A stretch of 64,000 bases of DNA, from contig JAOANU010000010.1 of the NCBI GenBank assembly GCA_034387635.1, positions 1,116,001 through 1,180,000 on the forward strand. Direction: 5' to 3'. This document shows, one piece after another, positions 43,565-57,769 of this stretch (the stretch's first letter is position 1; every line of letters begins with the position of its first letter). The notes below the pieces were generated by a model, which saw only the letters and a program-made list of their open reading frames with translations, had not been told where the DNA came from and did no database searches. Source of the DNA: Rhodosporidiobolus odoratus (Eukaryota; Basidiomycota; Microbotryomycetes; Sporidiobolales; Sporidiobolaceae). Both the position numbers and the translations under genes were made by a program.

Positions 43565-44590
43565 TTGGCAGGAGGTTGAGTTGTAACGCACAGTCTCAGG
43601 GTCTTCCCCGGTCACATAGCAGAGTCATGTGAGGACAAAGTCCAATGGCCGTGCAAGGTTCTTGTAACATGTCTGGTATCTGCAGGGTCACTCTGCAGTG
43701 GAGAACATACACAAGGAACAAGGCCTTGCGAAGTTGTGGTTGAGAAGGTCATGGAGTTGCCCGCTGTGTCTGCTGGTCCTGACAGTTTCTAGTCGAGTGT
43801 ACTGCGGCCAGTGAATGATGTCACAGTCTTTGTTCAAAGGCAGGCTGTCCCTGCGCAGCTGCAAAATTTCAACCTCTTTCTTGCCTACTTCTCACCACTT
43901 GAACCAGTTCCCCTTGACCTTACATACATCGCTTCCTTCCTTGATTCATTGATTGTCCTCCTCTGCCTGCACAATTCTCCTTATCATCCAGACATTTGCG
44001 AGCAGACCACCTTCACAACCCAGACCTTGCTCAGCCCAACCTAGGCTTTCAGCAAATCTTTTCCATTGTTCTTTTCCCCCAACATAAGGCCCACATCCAT
44101 TCTTCTCCGGCTTGTCTCCCCCATTGCCACACACAGAGATGTGAGTTTGTTTTGTCTGTTGCAGCTTGCCGTAGCCGCTGCCACTTGCAGAGCAACCTGT
44201 GTGGCACTTCTTTCCTGTCTCCTTTGCCAGCAGCTCTCTCACTCGCTTCGTGCGTGAGAACCTTGTCCGAAGTTGTTCCTCCATGGTCTGTCTCTTACAC
44301 TTTGACCCGGCCACCACCGGAGAAAGCTCACTCAACCTGCGTGTGCCCTTGAACATCATAACTTAGACCGCTAAGCACGCTCGACATTCTTTGCAATTAC
44401 ACCTAGTCTCAACATTCACTTCAGACCGCGAAGAAAAGCGACACAGACACGGACGGGAAAGAGATATGCAAAGGAGAATACGTAAGATGCAGAGTGGGAG
44501 TGGGATGCCACAAACGGCCATACACATCAACGGCCTAGTCTGGTGGCCTAGTGAGAAAAATAAGGTACAATGGGGCAGAACCAGCCCTGT
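43565..44590. other. Low-GC spacer, no gene seen
   Basis: About 1 kb of sequence with scattered short frames and no domain; composition unlike the core genes. Probably decayed mobile-element DNA. Confidence 0.4.
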
Positions 44591-44591
44591 G

Positions 44592-44881
44592 GTGTGCACC
44601 AAGGGGCGGCGAGAACCGGAATATTCGACCGCGCGTCACTCGGACCTCCCGCTGAAGTTGGCGGCGGTGCGGGTGCCAGTGCCAGACAGACTTTGCTCTG
44701 TTACCGTCGCCACAGTGCCTCTGCCGCGGTGCCAGCTTGTTGCTGTGTACTTTGCAGTCTCATCTACCGCTGTACGGCATCGCTGCCCGCAAGGAAGGTC
44801 CCGTCGTCGCAAGCAGGCATAAAAGAGGTCCGAGCCACGGCCGGTCCAGGAATATTTTCTATTCCGCCCCTTGGTGTGCAC
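44592..44881. mobile_element. Candidate short terminal-inverted-repeat element (MITE-like)
   Basis: Left arm 44592-44650 and right arm 44825-44881 are imperfect inverted repeats. They share CACCAAGGGGCGG near the tip, then AATATTC, GACCG and CTCGGACCTC in the same order, about 75-80% identical by eye. The total length is about 290 nt with no coding potential. No target-site duplication is evident. The right tip abuts (overlaps by 3 nt) the duplicated protease fragment. Confidence 0.45.
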
Positions 44882-45113
44882 ATCCAGATAGGACCCATGG
44901 GTGCCGGGATGTCAAGACCCATGAAGGCGGACATGCAGGTACCTTGGACCCTACACACGTGCCAGAACGTCAGCGGGAGTCCCCAGGGGCCTTAGGAAGC
45001 AAATATTCACTCTAATATGTAGTCAGAGGCCTCGAGCTTGAACGGCTTATTGCTGAAGTAGAAAGTGAGCGGGGGAAGCGTCGGGACGGTAGAGCACTCG
45101 ACAGTGTCTGCAG
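44879..45113 (-). pseudogene. Partial duplicate of the vacuolar aspartic protease gene
   Basis: 235 nt identical to 47438-47672 of the neighbouring aspartic protease gene. It contains the 3' end of one intron (CTGCAG), the exon reading TVECSTVPTLPPLTFYF, the intact next intron, and the exon reading VQGTCMSAFMGLD through GPIW, stopping 3 nt into the following donor. None of the rest of the gene is nearby. The intron is also identical, so the copy was made from DNA and is recent or homogenised. It cannot make a protease. Confidence 0.9.
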
Positions 45114-47168
45114 AAAGAGAAAGGTGAGCAGAGAAACGTGCGAGGGCTGTCAGCGGAGAGAAGATATATAGTGGTTGTGCGGGAGAGGATGCAGACTGGA
45201 TGCCCATATTGGCTTATAACTTCCTGGGAAGCTCAGTTACAAGTGGTACAGTGTGTTTTATGATCTGCAGTGTTGGCTCTCGGGGGAAGGTGCTTTGACA
45301 GAGGCTGGACTGCAACAGTAAAGAGTTAACATCCCAAAGGAGGGTCTCTGGCCGACAGCTGTGTTGTCAATACTTGACAGCATTGGCGAGCCAATCTGAC
45401 AAAAAGGTCACCCATATGTCTGCCAATTGCATACTGCTAAGTCAGAAATCGGTGCTACTACAGATCTCAACATTGGCGCCATCTTCAAGGCTGTCCCAGC
45501 AATCCGTAGCCAGCAGCTGCTTGCTTTGGACATCAAAGAGAAGCTGTTGTACAGTCAAACAAACGGCCGCCAGCACTGTGAGCATATGGATAGCAAAGGT
45601 AGGCAGTTGTGCGCAATTTGACTGTTGGCGACCTTCCTAACTCGCACTTGAGGACATGGATTTTGAACACGGTGTCCCTGGCAAGTGGGTCTAGACAAGA
45701 CCAGCAGAGCTCTTCAGGCTTGACTGTAGAGTGTCTAGTCTGAAACCAAAGCGGCTGCCGGCAGGTTCAGCTGACTATATGTGGTGAAAGTTTCTTGGGA
45801 GAGTAAACATGGCCAGATCATGCGCACAGTCTGTCGATTGCAGCGGCAGACTAGCGGTATGGACAGCATCTCTCTTTGATCACATAGAATGTACAGTAGA
45901 TACTGCACCATAAGAGCTATAGTCACTCTAGGCAGCGCTGGTTCCGCCCAAGCACATGCGGCAATCGCATTAGGCTGCGAGGGCAGAGAATGTGCACTTC
46001 TTGCGCCTCCATACTATGTAAGGGGGTAAAGCCCTTATGACCCGAGTGTAGTCCGGATGTAGATCTAGCCTAGCAGCACCGAGGGTGACAGGTTTGAAGC
46101 ATTCTTTCATCATTGAAGCAATCTTTCATCATTGCCTTCCTCTCTGCGGTCGCTGTGGCTATGTCTACTCAGCCACCCTTCATCTGTGTCAGCACTGTCA
46201 CACACGCATCTCAAGCAGTGCTAGAATCCGAGAGTACACATCACTGTACCTTGAAGGCCGGTTTTGGCGGGCCAGAAGACACGCGGAAAGAATCAGTACA
46301 TAGACGGTTGATCGAAGGTGACTCGTCAGTCCTATCTCTTCCTAGGTGAACAGATTTGACGGTGTGTTCTGCGCTTGCCAGTCATCCAGCCCCAGCGTCA
46401 GCAAGCGCGGCAGTTGCTATAGTGCGGTTTGGTTAGCATGATTCTTCCACAGTTCCGTACAGCACAAGGCGAGTTGCACATGTTGCCTAATGCAGTATGT
46501 AGCATGGCTACAAGTTTCTTATGATGAGTACAGCGGCAAGCAAAGCAAGCTGACTGAGAAGGTCAGAACGTCACACCTGTTTTCCGCCCCTCTCTGCCTT
46601 ACTGACGTGTGTAGCAGTACTGTTTCAAGGTTAGCAATTATTTCAGTGCAAGGGGGAAGAGAGCGAAAAGGGAAGAGGCTGGAACGGAGCAAAGGCGGGA
46701 CTTTTCTCTTCAGTTTTGCAGTTCCCCATGCATGTGTCTCCTCGCCTTGGGGGAAATTGGGACCTGTACCGAATCTCCCCCAGTACCACCCTTTGAGAAC
46801 CTTTCTGCACTGCTTGAGAGTGCGTGGACCGCGCTTGCCGCAGCCAGCCCGACAACCGCCGACAAACAGGTCAAGAAATCTTTGCAATCATTATCAATTC
46901 AATCAGATCGGAAGGGAGTGATCACAAGGGCGTAAGAGGACCGGCGCGGACACGAACAAGGCAAAGATGCGTGGAGGACGAACAAGCGGTAGAAAAGAAC
47001 AAGTACGGAAGAAGTGCGAGAGAGGGGCATTGTGGTGGTTTAGGTGAGCGAGATTGGACAGCAAGAGAAGGAAGGTGAGAGTGCTGATACAATCAAGCGA
47101 AGAGCGCGGGACTAGTAGGAAGGGGGAAGGAAGGATGGTCAAAACTATGAGTGAGGGGGGCGACACGC
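45114..47168. other. Low-GC accessory spacer
   Basis: About 2 kb without a recognisable gene, apart from the degenerate fragment at 46.2 kb. The last 250 nt must hold the 3' UTR of the protease gene. Confidence 0.45.
46190..46349 (+). pseudogene. Degenerate relative of the 42.8-kb gene
   Basis: The reading frame gives LKAGFGGPEDTRKESVHRRL followed by IEGD, parallel to TGRFGDADDTWSEPVHRRL followed by VEGA of the gene at 42759. At DNA level the AGACGGTTGATCGAAGG segment aligns with AGGCGTCTAGTCGAAGG. The frame then ends within about 15 codons, and no downstream exon is found. Confidence 0.5.
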
Positions 47169-49506
<2,338 letters not shown>

Positions 49507-49667
49507 CTTGGTTATCGCTTGGATGACCAGAGATAGCAAGAATTGAGGGAGAAGAGAGAGGAGGCGAAGAGGAGAGCCACTTGCCGAGGAGGGGAACTCG
49601 CAACAGGGGGGGGAAACGATATATCCTAAACTTTTACAACAACACGTACACTGCTGCGAAGCCTAGA

Positions 49668-50449
49668 CTAGACAGTCGGAAATGCACTACCTTCGAGTAA
49701 CCGGACTACTTCTGACCACGCCTCCTTCTCAAATTCCAACGCTGCCACACTCTTTGTCCCTCCTTGCTCCTTCTCTGCCCCTTCCTTCAACCGATTGGAT
49801 CCGCCATTCCACTCCGAAGCATCCGCTGGCAACGGCTTAAGCAGGTCTTCCAGGGCAACCCCACCAACGCCGACCACCCCACCCGACGACGAGGACAAGG
49901 ACGAGAAAGACGGGTCGAGCAGTGGCGCTGGCGAAACGCGAGACACCCGCAGGTGGCGGATAGAAGTACGGAGAGCGAGTTGAATGTCCTGCAAAGGCGA
50001 TCGACGCCGGTCAACTAACAATTATAGAAGGAAAAGTAAGACTGAAAGAAAACGAACATTCAGGGTAGCGTAGTAGCCTTCTGCGTACTTTGCGAATTCC
50101 TTCGCTTTGTCCTCCCCTGCTCCCTCTACATACACCTTGTTCCCTGTCCTACCTTCTTCCCCCTCATCGCCGTCGTCCGTCGCAAGTTCTCGCGGGGTGA
50201 AATTGGCCAAGGGTTCAGGATGTAGGGACGCAAGCGTACAGCCCGCAAAGTGCAGGAGCGCGGCGACGTTCTGCGTGTGACTCGCAAAAATCAGCTCGGC
50301 ACAAGGATGAAGGCGGGACAGAGGCAAGGTGAACGAACGTCTTCCACTTCTTTCAGCTCTGCGATACGCTTGCCGGCTCGCGTCTTCTGCCATGACTCCT
50401 GAGGCTCATAGTCGGCTGGGATCGAGTGGGAGGGACTGTCGATGTCCAT
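49668..50449 (-). CDS. MED11: Mediator complex subunit 11
   Basis: Three exons. Exon 1: MDIDSPSHSIPADYEPQESW to RIAELKEVED; exon 2: NVAALLHFAGCTLASLHPE to KAKEFAKYAEGYYATLN; exon 3: DIQLALRTSIRHLRVSRVSP to SAFPTV. The heptad-like helix RIAELKEVEDNVAALLHFAG, an acidic loop, and a second long helix AKEFAKYAEGYYATLNDIQL with LRTSIRHL match the Med11 pattern, which pairs with Med22 in the Mediator head module and contacts the general transcription machinery. It is longer at both ends than yeast Med11. It sits 160 nt from the protease start (same strand) and is divergent from the CTD kinase gene. Confidence 0.72.
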
Positions 50450-51035
50450 GATCTTTGCGAGTACTGGAGCAGGGTTGTAAGCCGAGTGAAAGGTGGGGAG
50501 GTGAGAATGCCGGACGGAATACAAGACAGCTAGGGGAACATGCGACCACTCTGTAGCTCGACGTGCAGACTATATCAGCAGGTCTGTCGAGTCGGAATGC
50601 GGTTCAGTCGAGTAGCGGTTAATAGACGGAGGGAAAGATTTGAACGTGAGGTTTGGCTTCAACCGCCGCCGCATAACTCGTCACCACCCCTTAAAGGTGC
50701 GCAAAGCGCTTGATACCGCACAATTGGGCCTGATCAACATTGTTGCTGAACCGCAGACCCGGCTCGAACACCTTGACCCGGTCACCTCGCGCCGTCGCAA
50801 CCCATCTCAAGCGATTCAAAGCACAAGGGGAAACGCTGCCCGAACCGTGCAACACCAGAGTATCTTGCTCAGTGTGTCTGTCAGGCGAATCCTTGCCAAA
50901 CTTGCGCGAGGCCGCTTTAACCTCTCGGAAACTCTCCCTCCCTCTCACCTACCTCATCTCGTCAACAGTGCAGGGGAAGTGCTGCCCGTCCGTCGCACTA
51001 GCATCAAAATTACCGCAGTACTCTACTGAGCCAGT
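50450..51035. promoter_or_regulatory. Divergent promoter region, MED11 / CTD kinase
   Basis: 586 nt between two starts on opposite strands, both genes acting on RNA polymerase II. No tRNA or open frame with a domain is present. Specific sites are not assigned. Confidence 0.45.
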
Positions 51036-54000
51036 ATGAGCGGTCCCCGATACCCCCCTCCCCCTCCTCACGACGACCGCTACCCACCTGCCTCTCACCA
51101 CTACTCCTCACGGCCCCCTCCTGCCGGTTACGCTGCCCATCCCTACGACAGTCTTCACGGTGGCCGCTCATCGTCGTACCGGGACTACCCGCCGAGAGAA
51201 CGGGACGGAGGGCGTGACCGAGACCGTGAGCGGGACAGAGACAGAGACAGAGACAGAGAGAGGGATAGGGATAGGGATAGGGATAGATTTGCGACGAGAT
51301 ATGCTGAGCCTGTGAGAGGTGGGGCTAGATATGAGGGTCGACCCCCACCGGGAAGGGAGCAGCCTAGGTTTGCCCCGACGAGGTTTGACAGGTTAGGCTG
51401 TATTTCCCTCTTTCTTCTTCTTCGCTACAATGCCGCGTTCCCTGTGTTTCTTTCCTACCGTGTCTATCAGATGTGATCGCTCGCACCACCGGTCAGACAC
51501 GTACTGACCGTACCTTTATATATTCCCCTCCTCTTCTGCATATTCCTCCCTCGCTGCCATGTCTCGTTCGTCTCATTCCCTATCATCAGCGACAGCGACC
51601 GCGATCGCTTCCGTCCTGCCGGCCCTTCCTCTTCGTACACCCGCGGTCCTTCTCCAAGACCCGGTCCTAGTCGCAACTTCCCGCCCTCCGCCTCTTCTTC
51701 CCGCTACCACCGACCCCGCAGCCCATCACCACCCTCCTCTTCTCTCTCGGGCCGTCCTACCAGTCGGCGTCGCTCGTCTTCACCACCTTCTCGCGGTGGC
51801 CCTCCTCGCCGCGGGTCGATCGCTTCGCGTGCTCCGCCTGTCGCCTCTGTACCGGGCGGCGGGAGCGGGGCAGGCTCAAAGCGCGGTCGATCTCCTTCAC
51901 GCTCGCCGCCTTCGCCTGCATCTTCTTCACCTCCCGCCTCTCGATCTCGCACCAGGCGGAGAAGGGGAAGTCTCTGCTCTAGTCCAATGAGCAGTCGGTC
52001 GACATCTCCCGGTCCTCGAGGTGCCGCAGCTGCTACGGGTGCAAAGCAGGCAGCAGCTACGAAGGAACCGAAGAGGGAGCCGAGTAGGAGTCCGATGAGT
52101 AGCCCGGGTACGCCGAGTGGGAGTGGAGGGTACGAGTCGAGTCCGAAGAGGGAGAAAAGGCTGGCTCTGGAGCGCGAGCGGGAAAGGGACGCCGATCGGT
52201 TTGCGCCGAGCGCCAGCAGTGGTGGTGCTGGGAACGGAAGGGACGCAGACGGACGAGGGAAGAGAGCTCGCAGTCCCCCAGGCGGTCCAGGAGGAGGGAA
52301 GGACAAGAAACCCAAAACCTCTACCGGCGTCAACGTTTCCTCCTCTTCTTCCACCTCATCTCGTGCCCCTCTTCCTCCGCAGTCCTCTCTGGCTAAGACC
52401 GCCGTCGTCAACCAACATCAGAGCGCTTCAGCGCAGAACGGCCTCGATCGACCTTTCTACCCCGTCTCCGGTCCGCTTCATGCAACTCCTTCTGCCCCTT
52501 CCTCTACCTTCGGCACGCCAACAGGTCCTCGAGGCGCACCCACTGGTCCTCGAGCGCTACGCGGTGTAGGCAGCGTCCCTTCCCCAGCTCCATCCCCGGC
52601 CTTGCCCAATTCCTCCTCAGCACCCTCTGCAGGGACGGGAACCGCACCTAAAGTAGGATCAAGCGGCATCATCCCCGCCTATCAACACCCGAACGCTCTC
52701 CCTCCTTCAAGTCAAGGCGGCTCGAAAGTCCTCATCGCTTCGGCGCCTAAAGGACCCAAAGGAGCTGTCAAAGGTGGCGGAAAGGCAGGGTTCGTACCTA
52801 TCACGGCTCAGTCGTCTGCCTCCTCTGCCTCTGCTGCCGGTGCAGCGCAAGGGTCGAAGTTCGCTCCCATCGGCGGCGGCGGAGGGGCGACGGTACCCAC
52901 TGGACCAAAAGGAGCTTCGGACGTTAAGAAGTTCTTCCCTGGCGAAGGGGACGAGGAGGATCCTACGTCTGCCGCGACGGCCGCGGCGGAGAAAGTCAAG
53001 AAGGACAAGGAGGAAAGAGAGAAGAGGGCGAGGGAGTTGGAGAGGGAAAGGGAGGATCGGGATAGAGAGGAGAAGGAGAGGGAGGAGGTGTTGAGGGCTG
53101 CTACAAAGGGAAAGGCTACTTCAGGTAGCGGGAGTACGAGGCGGAGGAGTAGGAGCAGGACACCGCCGGAGAGGGAGAGGGGTTGGAGGGAGAGGGATGG
53201 GCCAGCAAGGGAGCGAGAAAGGGATTGGGAGAGGGAGAAGGGCCCGGACAGGGAGGAGAGGTACCGTCGCAGCTCGAGGGAGAGGGAGCGAGGCGGACGA
53301 AGAGACCGGAGTAGGACGAGGAGCCGGGACCGCGTGAAGGAGAAGGAGCGCTACGGCGATCGAAGACGAGACGGACGGGACGAGCACCATTCTCGCGATT
53401 CGGGCGACGTTCCTGCGCCTCGACCTCGAGCGGTCGATAACTCTGGAGAGGATCAGGCAGCGACGACCACGCCGGCGCGAGCTTGGGGCCGAAATTCCAC
53501 TTCTTCCGCGACTGCAGCCACCCCGACGAACGGCTTCGGCTCGGCACCTCCTACAGGTCCCGCCTCCGCTCGTCCCACGCCTCAGCAACAACAACCAGAA
53601 TTGTTCCGCGCCCCTCCCTTTCGCTCGACCTCGGCCAACTCCGTCGCGCCTGTCAACCAGCGTAGTTGGGGCGCTCCTACCGGTCCTGCTGCCGGACCGA
53701 GCACTCCTGGTCCCGCAGCCTCTGCTTCCGCCTCCCTTGCGCAAGGCCCAGCTGGCGGTGAGCCCTCTCCCTTCGCCGGCATCCTTGGCAGGAAGCACGG
53801 TGCTTCGGGCTCGGGACCGCCGACGCCGCAGTCTCAACCGATGGACATCGACTCATCCTCTGACCCCGGTGCCGGTGGATGGAACAAGCGACCACCGACT
53901 GGACCATCTGCGCTGACTGCCGAAAGAGCAGAAACTGGTGGCACTACGCCGCCTCGACCGGTTCCTACTGGTCCTGCCGCTTTCGCCGCCTCCAATCCCG

Positions 54001-55480
54001 CCTCCGACATCAATGCCGCTACTCCTCATCCGTCTGTTCCCGCCCCTGCCGCTCTCGGCGAGCCTGCGCCGCCAGCGCCGACAGAGCTGTACGAACGCCT
54101 CGTCCAGGTCGGCGAAGGCACATATGGAAAGGTCTACAAGGCGAGGAACATCGAGACGGGCGGCTTGGTCGCGTTAAAGAGGATCAGGATGGAGGCCGAG
54201 AAGGATGGTTTCCCCATCACGGCTGTCAGGGAGATCAAGCTGTTGCAAGGGTTGAGGCACCCGAATGTGGTCGAGTTGGTGGAAATGCTCGTCTCGAAGG
54301 GTGCGTCTCATCTTTCTTCCGGTACTTCCGCTTTGTCGCATGCTGACCAGTATCTTGTGTTTCGATAGGCCACGTCTACATGGTCATGGGCTATCTCGAC
54401 CACGATCTTACCGGCGTTCTCCATCACCCTACGATTACCTTCAGCCCAGCCCACCTCAAATCCCTCATGCAGCAGTTCCTCCGCGGTCTCGGTTTCATCC
54501 ACCGTCGCGGCGTGCTTCATCGCGACCTGAAAGGCTCCAACATCCTCCTCTCGAAGAACGGCGAACTCAAGATTGCTGATTTTGGACTGGCAAGGTTCTT
54601 CCAGAGGAATCGGGGAAACGATTATACGAACCGAGTTATTACGCAGTGGTACAAGCCACCCGAGCTGCTGTTTGGTGCGACGGTGTATGGCGAAGCGGTG
54701 GATATGTGGAGTGCAGGGTGCGTGTCATCTCTTTCTTTCCACACCATCGGCGTCCTACGTCTCCCTGCCATGTCTTCGTCATGCAAATCTACATCTCGCC
54801 GATACCGGCACCGCATGTCTTGCGGTTGCTTTTCTACCTACGAGTGTTGCGCTGACGTCGATGTGCTCTACAGCTGCATCTTCCTTGAACTCTTTGCCCG
54901 CCGCCCCGTCTTCCAAGGTCAAGATGAGATCCACCAACTCGAAGTCATCTTCAGGGTCACGGGCACTCCGAACGTCGAATTTTGGCCTGGCCTGCATGAC
55001 TTGCCATGGTACGAGCTGGTTAAGCCGAAGGAGGTGCTCGCAAGCAAGTTGAGGGAGACATTCGCCAAGTACGTCGAGTTCCTCCCCTTAACCAGTGTAT
55101 AGCGCCTAGCGATCGCGGTGGTCGAAGTGCATGACTGACAACCTCTTTGCTTTGGACAGGTGGCTGTCGCCCGCTGCTCTCGACCTCGCCGACCGCCTTC
55201 TCTCGCTCAATCCCGCTGGCCGCCCTACTGCCGACGAAGCTCTCCGCCTGCCCTACTTCGTTTCGGAGGAACCGGCAGCTGAGCTCCCCACCATGTGCGT
55301 TCTCTTTCGTGTTTCCATTCGAGGCTCGGCAGCTGACTACGTCTGCGAATCTCATCGCCGGCTCTTGCACCGTCCTTTCCGTTTCTTCCCGTGCCGCGCA
55401 GGCTCGTCGACGTCAAGGGAGAGTGGCACGAGTACGAGTCGAAGCGCGCTCGAAAACGGCAGCGGGAAGAAGCCGCCTAA
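51036..55480 (+). CDS. CTK1: CTD kinase catalytic subunit (CTK1 / CDK12-type)
   Basis: Multi-exon, starting MSGPRYPPPPPHDDRYPP. A roughly 900-residue N-terminus is Arg/Asp/Ser/Pro-rich with RD/RE dipeptide runs, as in CDK12. The kinase domain begins near 54090: VQVGEGTYGKVYKARN, LVALKRIRMEAEKDGFPITA with the cyclin-binding PITAVRE helix, hinge YMVMGYLDHDLTGVL, HRDLKGSNILL, IADFGLARFF, and the activation segment DYTNRVITQWYKPPELLFG with its T-loop Thr. DMWSAGC is split by an intron from IFLELFARRPVFQG. It ends RKRQREEAA with TAA at 55480. This family phosphorylates Ser2 of the Pol II CTD during elongation, with a cyclin K/Ctk2 partner. Divergent from MED11. Confidence 0.92.
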
Positions 55481-56044
55481 TCGCCTCTCTCCCCCAATCC
55501 TACCTACTCTTTTCCCTACTCACTGTCGCATCCCTCCCTCCCTCTCTGACCTGTAGCAGCATATAGCAATTCCGCTTGTGAATATCATAACGCTCCATCC
55601 TCGCAACTCTACCAGCATCACGGGAAGCTGCACTTGCGAATGCAAAGCGAAATCTATTTTCCTCCTGTTCACCTTTTCCGACATCTTTGCCTGGCTTCCT
55701 GCTCGCTCTACGCTCACGTCAGCTGTGAGAACACTCGAGGGCGGCGATGTGGCAACGCAGTGTCGGAACAGAAGACGAGAGCACAGCAAGAAAAGCGCAT
55801 GGCAAGTGTGCACACTACTTTCGCTCGACCACCCGAAGTAAACACGATGAAAGTGAATGGCATTACGAGGGGATCGCTGCTTACTAGATCAAAGAAGAGA
55901 GGCGAGAAAGACCGAACAACCAGTACAAAGGCTCCGTTCCGTCCATGGGATGGCGAGAAGAGAAAGACTAGATAAAACCGAAGGATAAGACAGGGTGGTG
56001 AAGACAAAGTGGGACTCTGCCACGATGGCAGTGCTGAGGAAGGC
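55481..56044. other. Convergent intergenic region
   Basis: About 560 nt between the CTD kinase stop and the stop of the truncated transporter; 3' UTRs, nothing else recognised. Confidence 0.45.
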
Positions 56045-57150
56045 TTAGACCTGGTCGAAGGCCTTCTTCTGCTCGTGATCCTCGATGTCGTCGAAGTGAC
56101 GGACCTCGCCACCAACCTTGCCGGTCTCCTGGGCAAAAGTGTGTGTAGGGCGCCATCTGGCGGAGGTACGAGGGGTAGTCTCCTGAAGCATCTGGTCGAC
56201 CTGCTCGAGAGTGAGGCCTGTATCGGGACAAAAGGCGAAGAACGAAAAAAGAAAGAGGAAAGAGGAAGAAAAGCGCGTCAGCACAGAATCGTAAGCGAGC
56301 GCTGGAGGCGGAGGGAGGGACACCCGAGGGGAGAAGCGACGCACCCTTGGTCTCGGGAACGAGGAAGTAGGAGTAGACAAAGGCGCATGCGCAAAGACTG
56401 CCCCACAGGAAGAACACGGACGACTTCATGTGCGCACTGTTGCTACCTGTACCGACTAGGTAAGGCGTAATTACTGCGAGGATAGTGTTCCAAAGCCAGT
56501 TGGAAGCGGTGGAAAGAGCAACGCCGCGTGAACGGATAGGAAGGGGGAAGATCTCGCCAATGAGGACCCAGGCGCAAAGTCCCCAGGTAGTGGCGAAGAC
56601 TGCAGGAGATTGGACGTTAGCTATGAGCTGTAGAGGCGTACAACTGGTTACAGAGACGTACAGAAGATGGAGATGGCGATGAACGCAACCTGAGCGTTGA
56701 CAGCCGGAACATTGCTGGCAATGATCTCGCCGGCAGCATTGAGGTAGCTCTTGTTGTAAACGATTGTTACACCAATCATGGCAATAAGAGTCTACTCTAC
56801 AGGTGGAAGACAAGAGACTCAGCAAGTGTGGAAGAGGAGAAAGGAAGGCAAAGGGAGCGGAAAGAAATTTTTGGCTTACAGATGACCATGCCAAAAGCAC
56901 AAATGATGAGGAGAGGGTGACGGGCAAATCCTTTGACAGTCAAGGAGGAAACGGGACGGCTGTGCAGACATTCACTTGCGCGGGGAGAAGTCTGCAGCAT
57001 CAGTGGTTGGATGGTATATAAGGGAACCAAAAAAAAAGCAGACAACATTGAAGGCCATGATCAGGTGGTAGACGGTAGGCACGCCGCTGGCAAATTTGAG
57101 GACAGTTGTAGAGCATTAGAATTGCAAGTGCGGGGTACGGAGGGGATAGA
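56045..57150 (-). pseudogene. 5'-truncated MFS sugar transporter
   Basis: Only the C-terminal half is present. The best-preserved part reads MIGVTIVYNKSYLNAAGEI, IFCVFATTWGLCAWVLIGEI with FPLPIRSRG, NWLWNTILAVITPYLVG, FLWGSLCACAFVYSYFLVPE and TKGLTLEQVDQML, ending KKAFDQV. This is helices 8-12 of a hexose-type transporter with its PETKG motif. Upstream (about 56.9-57.15 kb) only weathered equivalents remain: ASGVPTVYHLIMAFNVVC is followed in the same frame by a stop, and the usual DRFGRRPLL appears as VKGFARHPLL. No start, no helices 1-6; upstream DNA is repeat. A functional short form is unlikely. Confidence 0.68.
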
Positions 57151-57379
57151 CAGGGAAAAACGGAATTGGGAAGGTCAGCATGACTAGCCGTACGCATCTA
57201 TTGCGGGCGCTTCCTGGTTTCAAGTACAAGTTTTTTTTCTCTCCCCCGTTTCACCCCGGAGAGATTGGGAAGTCAAAAACAGGAGAGAAGTGCCGTAGAG
57301 ATCAAGCTTGTCCGCCGTTTTTGAGTTGGCGACCGGACTTTGCCGTTTTTCATTCATGTGGCTCCTCTTTGCACAAGCC

Positions 57380-57514
57380 TCTTGTTGGTTGCAAGAGCAG
57401 TTCAGGGTGGGCGGAAGATTTGAGGAGGAGTTGATGTTTGGTTTGAGAAGGTCGAAGTTGGAGGGACAAACTTTTCTTCCCTCTTTCCTGCTTCGTTCCA
57501 CTTTTAATTCTTGT
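57380..57514. repeat. Diverged dispersed repeat, copy 2 (partner at 7073-7200)
   Basis: See the 7073 copy: shared TCTTGTTGG, AGGGTGGGCGG and CTTTCCTGCTTC blocks in the same order, with small indels between. Confidence 0.6.
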
Positions 57515-57669
57515 TCTCCTTCACTTCTCTGGTCAGTCTCTACCTTTCCCACTTCCTATCCCTCATTTGTTGGTGTCACCTTTGTGCCTAGGAGACTTGT
57601 GAGACAGTCTGTCGTGCTACTTACACTTCCCTAGATAACCTCGTCTTCCTTTCTTTCCTTTCTCTTCTT

Positions 57670-57769
57670 CACCGTTTACACTTTGTTCTCCCTCGCCTCT
57701 AGGTATTTAGTTCTTCCTTAGTTGACTACTATACCACACCGTTCACACTTTGTTCTCTCTTGCCTCTAG
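57670..57769. repeat. Direct repeat pair of 33 nt
   Basis: 57670-57702 and 57737-57769 share CACCGTTYACACTTTGTTCT and end in GCCTCTAG, differing at about three positions, with 34 nt between. Possibly part of an LTR or element end. Confidence 0.6.

Noticed and set aside
44097..44360. Short open frames in the accessory spacer as genes
   Set aside because: Overlapping frames on both strands, no domain, no intron-linked continuation.
51704..52411. 236-codon open frame antisense to the CTD kinase N-terminus
   Set aside because: It mirrors the biased codons of an Arg/Ser/Pro-rich coding sequence; no domain, and the plus-strand frame is the real gene.
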